5,037 nucleotides of DNA from contig JASKZT010000062.1 in the NCBI GenBank assembly GCA_030145965.1, forward strand, positions 1 through 5,037, read 5' to 3'. The translations under genes and the position numbers were made by a program. This document shows, one piece after another, positions 1 to 4,962 of this stretch (its first letter is position 1; each line of letters opens with the position of its first letter). Under the pieces are notes generated by a model that was not told where the DNA came from, did not search any database, and saw only the letters and a list, made by a program, of their open reading frames with translations. Origin of the DNA: Ornithinimicrobium sp. (lineage in GTDB: Bacteria > Actinomycetota > Actinomycetes > Actinomycetales > Dermatophilaceae).

Positions 1-48
1 GACGCTCATGCCGTTCAGCCGTGCGACGAAGACGCGGGGAGTGCTCAC
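1..48 (-). CDS. N-terminus of MgtE-N/CBS-like 'magnesium transporter' family protein (partial)
   Basis: Only the first 16 codons are present; the gene runs off the left edge. Read from a GTG at 48, the peptide is MSTPRVFVARLNGMSV. This matches, from memory, the opening of actinobacterial proteins usually labelled 'magnesium transporter' or 'CBS domain-containing protein'. Those have an N-terminal PRC-barrel-like region followed by MgtE-N and CBS domains, and lack the MgtE membrane channel. A Mg2+ role is therefore only a family label. In many actinobacteria this gene sits next to the two-helix general stress protein, as it does here (start at 423), which supports the call. The GTG at 48 is preferred over the ATG at 9 because the residues between them fit the family opening and a -10-like TATCCT lies 6 bases upstream, giving a leaderless start. 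Identity rests on a short peptide plus context. Confidence 0.6.
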   Translation of the reverse strand, partial: MSTPRVFVARLNGMSV

Positions 49-54
49 GCGGGC

Positions 55-60
55 AGGATA
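55..60 (-). promoter_or_regulatory. Leaderless -10 element for the minus-strand gene starting at 48
   Basis: On the minus strand TATCCT (TANNNT consensus) is followed by 6 bases and then GTG. Transcription would start at or next to the start codon. No convincing -35 is seen 16-19 bases upstream, and no Shine-Dalgarno site fits in the spacer. Confidence 0.5.
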
Positions 61-110
61 CCGACGCAGCCACCCTGGCCCGCGCGGGAATACCGAGCGC
101 GCCCCGCGCC

Positions 111-130
111 TTGACTTGATGACAGGTCAA
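111..130. promoter_or_regulatory. Imperfect 20-bp palindrome, candidate operator
   Basis: The arms TTGAC and GTCAA are perfect and inner positions also match, giving TTGACyTG-N4-CArGTCAA with 14 of 20 positions symmetric. It is conspicuously AT-richer than its surroundings. It lies about 50 bases upstream of the -10 of the minus-strand gene at 48 and about 57 bases upstream of the small ORF at 187, so it could control either. The size and symmetry fit a dimeric helix-turn-helix repressor site (GntR, MarR or similar), but no regulator gene is in the window and I cannot name the regulator. TTGACT here could also serve as a -35, but no -10 follows at the right spacing. Confidence 0.4.
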
Positions 131-186
131 CCACCACCCCCCGGCAGCACGCCGGGCCGACCCCCGAGAGGACACGCAGCACCCCT

Positions 187-300
187 ATGGGCCCCATGCT
201 CGTCTACCGCCCGACCGCCTCCCGCGCCTTCCGTCACAGCCTGGCCGAGGACGTCGCCAAGCGTCCCGTCCGTCCCCGCCGCCGCCGCGCGCGGCGCTGA
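187..300 (+). CDS. Hypothetical small Arg-rich protein (37 aa)
   Basis: This short ORF encodes 37 residues (34 if the second ATG at 196 is used). I do not recognise a family. The N-terminal half (residues 4-26) is mixed and looks protein-like, with YRPTASRAFRHSL and then AEDVAKRP. The last eleven residues are almost entirely Arg and Pro (RPRRRRARR end), suggesting binding to nucleic acid or acidic membranes. Codon structure favours coding: about 34 of 37 third positions are G/C, while second positions are clearly lower. A GAGAGGA motif at 166-172 could be a ribosome site but is 14 bases from the ATG, longer than ideal. A 6-bp hairpin (140-145 with 151-156) lies in the presumed leader. The ORF sits between a palindrome (111-130) and a strong hairpin (328-360), which together look like a complete small transcription unit. 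The alternative is chance open frame in GC-rich intergenic DNA. Confidence 0.45.
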   Translation: MGPMLVYRPTASRAFRHSLAEDVAKRPVRPRRRRARR

Positions 301-327
301 CGCCCGACCCGGCGCACGCACCGTGCA

Positions 328-360
328 GGGCCCCCGCGACCTCGCTGGTCCCGGGGGTCC
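328..360 (+). terminator. Strong GC hairpin after the small ORF, candidate terminator
   Basis: Positions 328-341 pair with 347-360 in a 14-bp stem with one G-U pair and one C-C mismatch, closing a 5-base loop (TCGCT). It begins 28 bases after the small ORF's stop codon and ends about 50 bases before the promoter of the next gene. There is no clear T-run after it (TTCC only), which is common for actinobacterial terminators. It could instead be an attenuator or an extended 3' structure. Confidence 0.5.
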
Positions 361-409
361 TTCCGCGTCCGGGGGCCTCTCGGACTCGCCGTCGCCCCTG
401 CGGGCGCGG

Positions 410-415
410 CACAAT
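410..415 (+). promoter_or_regulatory. -10 element of the general stress protein gene
   Basis: CACAAT matches TATAAT at 4 of 6 positions and is followed by 7 bases and GTG at 423. That spacing puts the transcription start at the start codon, giving a leaderless mRNA. There is no recognisable -35. The hexamer overlaps the alternative ATG at 414, which argues against that ATG being the translation start. Confidence 0.45.
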
Positions 416-422
416 GGCGGGC

Positions 423-926
423 GTGACCTCTCCAGCGAGCACCCCGGGGCGTCCGGGACCGGTCCTGGCCCTGGACTACCCGATGAGCCTCGGCGTCTTC
501 GAGACCTACGCGGAGGCACAGGGTGTCGTCGACCACCTCTCCGACCAGGAGTTCCCGGTCGAGCACTGCATGATCGTCGGCACCGACCTCAAGCAGGTCG
601 AACGGGTGACCGGGCGGCTGACCACCGGCCGGGTCGCGCTCGGCGGCCTGCTCTCCGGCGTGTGGCTGGGCCTCTTCGTCGGCCTCATCTTCGCCCTCTT
701 CGCCCCGACCGGCGACGCCCTGGTCACCGTGCTCGGCTGCGTCCTCTTCGGCGCCTTCTTCGGCCTCGTCTGGGCGGTCATCGGCTACTTGATGACCCGC
801 GGACGCCGTGACTTCGTCTCGGTCTCCCAGGTCGTCGCGACGCGCTACGAGGTGCTCACCGAGCACAAGCTGGCCCAGCAGGCCCGCGACCTGCTCGACC
901 GGCGGCCCGGAGCGCCTCTCGCCTGA
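423..926 (+). CDS. Two-helix membrane protein, actinobacterial 'general stress protein' (YflT/17M-like) family
   Basis: The protein has 167 aa from GTG 423. A short Pro-rich lead (residues 1-20) precedes a soluble domain (about 21-70) with FETYAEAQGVVDHLSDQEFPVE and then IVGTDLKQVERVTGRLT, the hallmark segment of the family. Two Gly/Phe-rich membrane helices follow (about 71-93 and 98-123), then a basic TRGRRD turn and a cytosolic tail with ATRYEVL. Related proteins are annotated as general stress proteins from resemblance to Bacillus YflT/GsiB-region proteins; their biochemical role is unknown. The glycine-rich helix pair could oligomerise, which is inference. Start choice: ATG 414 gives 170 aa but overlaps the -10 hexamer and lacks a ribosome site; ATG 483 would remove part of the lead. 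Its divergent neighbour at the left edge is the usual MgtE-N/CBS partner. It converges on pepP, with 41 bases between stop codons. Confidence 0.85.
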   Translation: MTSPASTPGRPGPVLALDYPMSLGVFETYAEAQGVVDHLSDQEFPVEHCMIVGTDLKQVERVTGRLTTGRVALGGLLSGVWLGLFVGLIFALFAPTGDALVTVLGCVLFGAFFGLVWAVIGYLMTRGRRDFVSVSQVVATRYEVLTEHKLAQQARDLLDRRPGAPLA

Positions 927-931
927 GCGGT

Positions 932-950
932 GCGCCGCAGCGAGCGGTGC
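932..950 (+). terminator. Hairpin just after the general stress protein gene
   Basis: Positions 932-938 pair with 944-950 (7 bp including one G-U) around the loop AGCGA, starting 6 bases past the TGA stop. There is no T-run. The G-U becomes an A-C mismatch on the other strand, so the structure is stronger in the plus transcript. This is a plausible terminator for the plus-strand gene. Confidence 0.35.
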
Positions 951-960
951 CGCCGGAGGG

Positions 961-977
961 GCGCGGCTCAGCCGCGC
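961..977 (-). terminator. Perfect hairpin spanning the pepP stop codon
   Basis: GCGCGGC (961-967) and GCCGCGC (971-977) form a perfect 7-bp stem whose 3-base loop is exactly the stop codon of the minus-strand gene (TCA at 968-970, read TGA). Together with the hairpin at 932-950 it fills the convergent gap and could stop transcription from either side. Translation to the stop codon would have to melt it, so termination rather than a stable mRNA end is only suggested. Confidence 0.35.
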
Positions 978-2497
978 ACGCCTCCGGAGCGGACCCACGC
1001 CTCGACCTCGTCGGCCGTGCGGGGCAGCATGGCCGAGAGGTTGCGGTGCCCGTCGGCGGTGATGACGATGTCGTCCTCGATGCGCACGCCGATGCCGCGC
1101 AGCTCCTCGGGGACCAGCAGGTCGTCGGACTTGAAGTAGAGGCCCGGCTCGACGGTGAGCACCATGCCCTCGCGCAGCTCGCCCTCGACGTAGTCCTCCC
1201 GCAGCGCGAGCGCGCAGTCGTGGACGTCCAGGCCGAGGTGGTGGCTGGTGCCGTGGACCATCCAGCGGCGGTGGAACTGCCCCTCCTCCGCGTCCAGCGT
1301 CTGCTCCAGGGTCACGCCCTCGGGCAGCAGGCCCCACTCCAGCAGGTGGCGGGCGATGACCTCGATGGCGGCCGCGTGCACGTCCTTGAAGCGGTTGCCC
1401 GGCCGGGCGGCGGCCAGGCCGGCCTCCTGGGCCTCGAGCACGGCCTCGTAGACCTTGCGCTGGGCGGGGGAGAAGGTGCCCCCGACCGGCACCGTGCGGG
1501 TGACGTCGGCGGTGAAGAGGGAGTCGGTCTCGACGCCCGCGTCGAGGAGGAGCAGGTCGCCCTCGTGCACGTCACCGGTGTTGCGGATCCAGTGCAGGGT
1601 CGTCGCGTGCTCGCCGGAGGCCGCGATGGAGTCGTAGCCGACACCGTTGCCGGCGTGCCGGGCGTGCAGGCCGAACACGCCCTCGACCCAGCGCTCCCCA
1701 CGGCCGCGGCGCACGGCCTCGGGCAGCTGCCCGACGACGGCGTCGAAGGCGAGGGCGGTCGCCCCGACCGCCTCCTCCATCTGGCGGACCTCCCAGTCGT
1801 CCTTCGTCAGCCGCATGGTCGACAGGGCGCGGGCCAGGGCGGCGTCTTCCTCCTGCGCGGCGGTCACGGCCGCCTCGTCCTGGGTGAGGCCGACCTGCTG
1901 GCGGACCGCGTCCACCGTGGCGGCGACCTCGCGGTCGGCGTCGCGGACGACGAGCAGCGACAGCCCGCCGGGGCCGGCGTCCTTGGCGAGCGCGTCGGGC
2001 AGCTCGTCCAGGTGGCGGGTGGTCACGCCGAGCTCGGCCGCGGCCGAGGTCAGCGTCGGGCGGGTGCCGACCCAGAACTCGCCGACGCGGGAGTCGGCGA
2101 AGAACTCCTCGCTGTCGCGGTCGGCGAGCGGGAGGAAGTAGAGGACGGCCTCGTGCCCCTGCACCGCGCCGTCGGTGCCGGTGCGCGGCTCCAGCACGAG
2201 CACGGCGTCCGGCTCCCTGTCGGCGCCCAGGCCGGTGAGGTGGGCGAAGGCCGTGTGCGGGCGGAAGACGTAGTCGGTGTCGTTGCTGCGGATCTTCAGC
2301 CCGCCGGCGGGCACGACGACCCTGGTCCCCGGGAAGGCGGCCGACACCTCCTCGCGCCGGTGCGCGGCATACCGCGCCGCCTCGGTCAGCTCCGGCAGCT
2401 CGGTGCTGCGCGGCGCCCAGTCGGTCGACATGAACGCCCGGAACGCGGCGCCGGAGGGACGGTTGCGGTGCTCGGCCTTGTGCTGCTTCTCGCTCAC
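968..2497 (-). CDS. pepP: Xaa-Pro aminopeptidase (aminopeptidase P, M24B)
   Basis: The protein has 509 aa and is a cytosolic metallopeptidase that removes an N-terminal residue preceding proline. The N-terminal AMP_N domain spans about residues 36-175 (RREEVSAAFPGTRVVVP, then FRPHTAFAHLTGL). The pita-bread catalytic domain spans about 233-500. All five dinuclear-metal ligands are visible by analogy with E. coli PepP: Asp319 (LLLDAG), Asp331 (TADVTRT), His419 (HGTSHH), Glu450 (LTVEPGLY) and Glu474 (RIEDDIVI). The conserved proton-shuttle region LGLDVHD (His426) is also present. It is longer than E. coli PepP (about 440 aa) because of a polar N-terminal extension and insertions, as is usual in actinobacteria. 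The start is GTG 2497, six bases after a TACGAT -10, so leaderless. It is divergent from thrE with 92 bases between start codons. Nothing appears broken. Specificity for Xaa-Pro over prolidase-type dipeptides follows from the AMP_N domain and overall similarity. Confidence 0.95.
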   Translation of the reverse strand: MSEKQHKAEHRNRPSGAAFRAFMSTDWAPRSTELPELTEAARYAAHRREEVSAAFPGTRVVVPAGGLKIRSNDTDYVFRPHTAFAHLTGLGADREPDAVLVLEPRTGTDGAVQGHEAVLYFLPLADRDSEEFFADSRVGEFWVGTRPTLTSAAAELGVTTRHLDELPDALAKDAGPGGLSLLVVRDADREVAATVDAVRQQVGLTQDEAAVTAAQEEDAALARALSTMRLTKDDWEVRQMEEAVGATALAFDAVVGQLPEAVRRGRGERWVEGVFGLHARHAGNGVGYDSIAASGEHATTLHWIRNTGDVHEGDLLLLDAGVETDSLFTADVTRTVPVGGTFSPAQRKVYEAVLEAQEAGLAAARPGNRFKDVHAAAIEVIARHLLEWGLLPEGVTLEQTLDAEEGQFHRRWMVHGTSHHLGLDVHDCALALREDYVEGELREGMVLTVEPGLYFKSDDLLVPEELRGIGVRIEDDIVITADGHRNLSAMLPRTADEVEAWVRSGGVRG

Positions 2498-2503
2498 CGG
2501 GCC

Positions 2504-2509
2504 ATCGTA
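2504..2509 (-). promoter_or_regulatory. Leaderless -10 of pepP
   Basis: On the minus strand TACGAT is followed by GGCCCG and the GTG start at 2497. The match to TANNNT and the 6-base spacing suggest transcription starts at the GTG. No -35 is recognisable. Confidence 0.55.
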
Positions 2510-2519
2510 GGTGCACGCC

Positions 2520-2535
2520 CCGCCGCGGACGGCGG
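2520..2535. repeat. Short inverted repeat between the pepP and thrE promoters
   Basis: CCGCCG (2520-2525) and CGGCGG (2530-2535) are perfect complements around a CGGA loop. It lies upstream of both -10 hexamers in the 92-base divergent gap, where a shared regulator could bind. In DNA this GC-rich, a 6-bp stem can easily arise by chance. Confidence 0.2.
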
Positions 2536-2577
2536 CGGCGGTCGGGCCCTGCGCCGCGGGCGCCCCGCCCTTCGCCC

Positions 2578-2583
2578 TACCCT
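2578..2583 (+). promoter_or_regulatory. Leaderless -10 of thrE
   Basis: TACCCT (TANNNT) is followed by GGTCGG and GTG at 2590, the same 6-base spacing as for pepP and the PHP gene. No -35 is recognisable at 16-19 bases upstream. Confidence 0.55.
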
Positions 2584-2589
2584 GGTCGG

Positions 2590-4110
2590 GTGAGCGAGCC
2601 GACCCCCAGCACCCCCGTCGCCGGCGAGGTCACCGGGCCCCAGCTGGTGCCGGCCCCCGGTGTGCGCCCGGCCCGGCGCGTCGGCACCGTGTGGCGCGAC
2701 CGCGCCGCCCACGTCGTGCGGGGCGTCTCCCCGCCCACGATGGCCATCGGCACCCGGCTCGACGGTGACGAGGACATCAGCCAGGTGCACGCCCGGGCCG
2801 TCATCGACCTGGCCCTGCGCGTGGGCGAGGCGATGCTGTCCACCGGCGCCTCCGCCGCCGACTGCGTCGCCAACGTCCTGCGGCTCACCTCCGCCTACGG
2901 CGTCAGCTCGGCCCACGTCGACGTCACCTTCACCTCCATCACCGTCTCGATCCACCGCGGCATCCACGAGGACCCGCTCTCGGTCATGCGCGTCATCCCC
3001 GGCCGGGCGCCGGACTACACGCGCCTGGAGGCCGTGCAGCGGATCGTCGACGAGGTCACCCGCGACGCGGGGTCGGGCCGGGAGCCGATGGACGTCGACC
3101 GGGCCCGGGCCCGGCTGCAGCGGGTGCTGGCCGCCCCGCACCCCTACCGGCGCTGGGTCGTCACCGCCGGCGGTGCGCTGCTCACCGTCGGGGTCGTCAT
3201 GCTCTTCGGCGCCGCCCCCGCCATGTGGGTCGTGGCCGCGCTGTCCGCGGTCCTCGTCGACCGCGTGCAACGGGTCATGTACCGCGTCGGCCTGGCCGCG
3301 TTCTTCACCCAGGTGCTCAGCGCCATGGTGCCGGCCACGGTCGCGCTGCTGCTCTACGCCGGCATGCAGCACGGCATCGAGATCCCCGGCGTCCGCTCAC
3401 CCTCCCTCGTGGCGATCTCGGGCATCATCATGCTCCTGGCCGGCCTGGGGGTGGTCGGTGCGGCGCAGGACGCCCTGGACGGCTACTACGTCACCGCCGG
3501 GGCGCGGGTGCTCGAGGTGGTGATGCTGACCCTCGGCATCGCGGTCGGCATCGCCATCGTCATCGGCACCGCGAGCCGGCTCGGGGTCTCGATGGAGGTC
3601 TCTCCCTTCGTCTCGCTCGGCGGGTCACCGGTCCAGAGCACGATCGGGGCGGCCCTCATCGCGCTCGGCTTCTGCCTGGGCACCTACACCGGCCTGCGGG
3701 CCACCGTCGTGGCCATGCTCGTCGCGGCGCTCGGCTGGCTCGTGCTCGAGGTCGCGCTCGGCCTGGGGCTCGGCCCCGTCGAGAGCACCGCCGTGGCCGC
3801 CGCCCCCGTGGGCGCCCTCGCCTTCGTCGCGCACCGGCGCCTGCGCATGCCGGAGCTGGCGATCGGCACCGCGGGCATCGTCGCGCTCCTGCCCGGCCTC
3901 GCGGTCTACCGGGCCATCCACCTGATGCAGCAGGGCACCCCGGCCGTCGCTCCCAACGCGCTCGTGCACCTCGGCACGGCGGTGGCGACGGGTCTGGCGC
4001 TCGCCGGCGGCCTGTCGATCGGCGGCTACCTGGCCCGCCGGCGCCTCGGCCTCGACGTCGCGGCGCAGCGGGCGCGCCGGCGCTCCCGCGGGCGCGTCGT
4101 CACGCCCTGA
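2590..4110 (+). CDS. thrE: Threonine/serine exporter, ThrE family
   Basis: The protein has 506 aa, close to the 489 aa of Corynebacterium glutamicum ThrE. It is an inner-membrane carrier that exports L-threonine and L-serine, driven by proton motive force in the characterised member. Residues 1-60 are a Pro/Arg-rich cytosolic lead. Residues about 68-180 form the soluble part of the ThrE (DUF1212) domain, with LSTGASAADCVANVLRL, VDVTFTSITVS and HRG. About ten hydrophobic helices follow, roughly at 187-208, 209-225, 233-257, 272-293, 304-328, 350-368, 369-394, 399-414, 421-440 and 457-481. The second half is the ThrE_2 (DUF3815) domain with the typical LLPGLAVYR segment (433-441). Both halves are fused in one chain, as in C. 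glutamicum. A basic tail (RRRLGLD to RARRRSRGR) ends the protein. GTG 2590 is chosen because of the -10 six bases upstream. It converges on the lipoprotein gene. The exact substrate range is inferred from the family. Confidence 0.93.
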   Translation: MSEPTPSTPVAGEVTGPQLVPAPGVRPARRVGTVWRDRAAHVVRGVSPPTMAIGTRLDGDEDISQVHARAVIDLALRVGEAMLSTGASAADCVANVLRLTSAYGVSSAHVDVTFTSITVSIHRGIHEDPLSVMRVIPGRAPDYTRLEAVQRIVDEVTRDAGSGREPMDVDRARARLQRVLAAPHPYRRWVVTAGGALLTVGVVMLFGAAPAMWVVAALSAVLVDRVQRVMYRVGLAAFFTQVLSAMVPATVALLLYAGMQHGIEIPGVRSPSLVAISGIIMLLAGLGVVGAAQDALDGYYVTAGARVLEVVMLTLGIAVGIAIVIGTASRLGVSMEVSPFVSLGGSPVQSTIGAALIALGFCLGTYTGLRATVVAMLVAALGWLVLEVALGLGLGPVESTAVAAAPVGALAFVAHRRLRMPELAIGTAGIVALLPGLAVYRAIHLMQQGTPAVAPNALVHLGTAVATGLALAGGLSIGGYLARRRLGLDVAAQRARRRSRGRVVTP

Positions 4111-4113
4111 GCG

Positions 4114-4138
4114 GGACCTCGCCGCCCGGGGGAGGTCC
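4114..4138. terminator. Hairpin between thrE and the lipoprotein gene
   Basis: GGACCTC (4114-4120) pairs perfectly with GAGGTCC (4132-4138), with an added G-T at the base and an 11-base loop containing CCCGGG. It starts 3 bases after the thrE stop. A second weak hairpin (GCCC 4141-4144 with GGGC 4150-4153) lies just before the stop of the minus-strand gene. The 43-base convergent gap is nearly all hairpin, consistent with a T-poor bidirectional terminator. Confidence 0.45.
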
Positions 4139-4153
4139 TCGCCCCGAGAGGGC

Positions 4154-4873
4154 TCAGTCCTGCCAGGTCCAGGAGGCGAGGATGTCGTCGAGGACGGCCG
4201 CGACGTCCTCGGCCTGGCTCTCGACGGCCGAGAAGGTCACGACGTAGAGCGTCCCGTCGTGGCTGATCCAGCGCTGCGTCTGGTGCACGGCCGCGCCCTC
4301 GACCTCGCGGACCAGGGTGTAGCCCGGCGCGCGGTTGCCGTCGACCTCGACCGGCTCCAGCAGCTCGTACTCCCCGTCCTCGCCGGCCAGCTCCTCGGCG
4401 GTGTCCTCCACGGCCGAGGTGAGGTTGGGGACGTACTCCTCCTGGGTGACGACCACGTTGGTGAAGAAGTCGTCGACGAGCTCGGTGTCCTTGGCCGCGA
4501 CGAGGATGCTCTCGTCGTCCACGAGGTCCAGGGCGTCCTCCCACCGGCCGGGGATCTCGAGCGCGAAGCTGCCGTCGGAGGCCTCGAGCTGCGCCGGCGG
4601 GCGCGCCGTCCCGGCCGCGTCGTCCGGGGCCGCGGACGTGACCGCCTCGTCGTCGGGCGCGGACGTGACCGCCTCGTCGTCGGGGGTGGACGAGGTCGTC
4701 GCCGCGTCGTCGGGCCCGCTCGTCGCGACCGGGTCGTCCGCGGTCGGGGCGCCGCTGGTCACCTCGTCCGCGGTGGGCTCCTCCTGGGCGCACCCGGTCA
4801 GCACGGCCAGGGCCATCAGCACGGTCGCGCCGGCCGTGGCCACCGGGCGGCGACGGCGGGGGGTCAGGGTCAC
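4154..4873 (-). CDS. Secreted lipoprotein, LpqN/PsbP-like C-terminal domain
   Basis: The protein has 239 aa from GTG 4873. A basic n-region (PRRRRP, residues 5-10) and hydrophobic core (about 11-25) end in the lipobox LTGC with Cys28, so it should be lipidated and anchored to the outer face of the membrane. Residues about 29-93 form a disordered acidic linker rich in Asp, Thr, Ser, Pro and Ala, including two exact PDDEAVTSA units. The folded domain (about 96-239) begins GSFALEIPGRWED, continues with FFTNVVVTQEEYVPN and ends in HDGTLYVVTFSAVE and an amphipathic helix ending SWTWQD. This pattern resembles LpqN/LpqT and DcrB-type lipoproteins with a Mog1/PsbP-like fold; I am moderately sure of the fold and do not know the function. 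An upstream in-frame ATG at 4957 is rejected because it would bury the signal peptide and lies inside an inverted repeat, whereas GTG 4873 has a good Shine-Dalgarno site. Confidence 0.85.
   Translation of the reverse strand: MTLTPRRRRPVATAGATVLMALAVLTGCAQEEPTADEVTSGAPTADDPVATSGPDDAATTSSTPDDEAVTSAPDDEAVTSAAPDDAAGTARPPAQLEASDGSFALEIPGRWEDALDLVDDESILVAAKDTELVDDFFTNVVVTQEEYVPNLTSAVEDTAEELAGEDGEYELLEPVEVDGNRAPGYTLVREVEGAAVHQTQRWISHDGTLYVVTFSAVESQAEDVAAVLDDILASWTWQD
4631..4684 (-). repeat. Two perfect tandem 27-bp units in the lipoprotein linker
   Basis: Positions 4631-4657 and 4658-4684 are identical at the DNA level and encode the 9-residue unit PDDEAVTSA twice. More diverged DD-rich units (GPDDAATT, APDDAAGT) flank them. 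The period is a multiple of three, so copy-number change by slippage would lengthen or shorten the linker without breaking the frame. Confidence 0.85.
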
Positions 4874-4878
4874 GGGGA

Positions 4879-4884
4879 CTCCTC
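4879..4884 (-). promoter_or_regulatory. Ribosome binding site that sets the lipoprotein start
   Basis: On the minus strand GAGGAG is followed by TCCCC and GTG at 4873, an ideal 5-base spacing. It is the only strong Shine-Dalgarno site in the window and decides the start codon. Confidence 0.8.
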
Positions 4885-4933
4885 GGGTCGGGGCGGGCGC
4901 GGGCGGTCCGGGCCGCGGACGGGTGAGGGGTCC

Positions 4934-4939
4934 AGTATG
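4934..4939 (-). promoter_or_regulatory. Candidate -10 of the lipoprotein gene
   Basis: On the minus strand CATACT matches TATAAT at 4 of 6 positions and would give a leader of roughly 55 bases containing the GAGGAG site. It overlaps the left arm of the inverted repeat at 4935-4959. No clear -35 is present. Confidence 0.35.
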
Positions 4940-4959
4940 CCGCGTGCGCCGCGGCATAC
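4935..4959. promoter_or_regulatory. Perfect 10+10 inverted repeat over the divergent lipoprotein/PHP promoters
   Basis: GTATGCCGCG (4935-4944) and CGCGGCATAC (4950-4959) are exact reverse complements separated by TGCGC. The right arm overlaps the -10 of the PHP gene and the left arm overlaps the candidate -10 of the lipoprotein gene. A dimeric regulator bound here would block both promoters. The regulator is not in the window. Confidence 0.5.
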
Positions 4960-4962
4960 CGT
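4957..4962 (+). promoter_or_regulatory. Leaderless -10 of the PHP gene
   Basis: TACCGT (TANNNT) is followed by GTGCTC and ATG at 4969, the same 6-base spacing seen at pepP and thrE. Its first three bases lie in the inverted repeat. Confidence 0.5.

Noticed and set aside
414..422. ATG 414 as the start of the stress protein
   Set aside because: It overlaps the -10-like CACAAT and lacks a Shine-Dalgarno site. GTG 423 fits a leaderless start. The difference is only three residues and cannot be settled without data.
8..811. Plus-strand open frame of 267 codons from the left edge
   Set aside because: It is Pro/Arg/Gly-rich, runs out of frame through the small ORF and the stress protein, and crosses the palindrome and hairpin.
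925..950. Direct repeat GAGCGGTGC (925-933 and 942-950) after the stress gene
   Set aside because: Nine bases in two copies in GC-rich DNA is weak. The second copy is better explained as a hairpin arm, and there is no sign of an attachment site or insertion.
234..1337. Minus-strand 367-codon frame over the left third
   Set aside because: It is antisense to the stress protein and out of frame with pepP. Composition is low-complexity with no domain.
947..2593. Long plus-strand open frame (548 codons) opposite pepP
   Set aside because: It is antisense to a gene with all catalytic motifs intact. Its product is low-complexity Gly/Arg/Val/Ala text without domains, the usual shadow of GC-rich coding DNA.
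2494..3372. Minus-strand open frame opposite thrE, ending across the pepP start
   Set aside because: The product is Gly/Asp/His/Arg-rich with no recognisable domain, and the plus strand encodes a clear exporter. It also covers the divergent promoters.
3225..4247. Plus-strand 340-codon frame overlapping thrE and the lipoprotein 3' end
   Set aside because: It is a +1-type shadow of thrE with Arg/Gly/His-rich text, and crosses the convergent hairpins.
4874..4957. N-terminal extension of the lipoprotein from an ATG at 4957
   Set aside because: It would put 28 Pro/Arg-rich residues before the signal peptide, starts inside the inverted repeat and has no ribosome site. GTG 4873 has GAGGAG at 5-base spacing.
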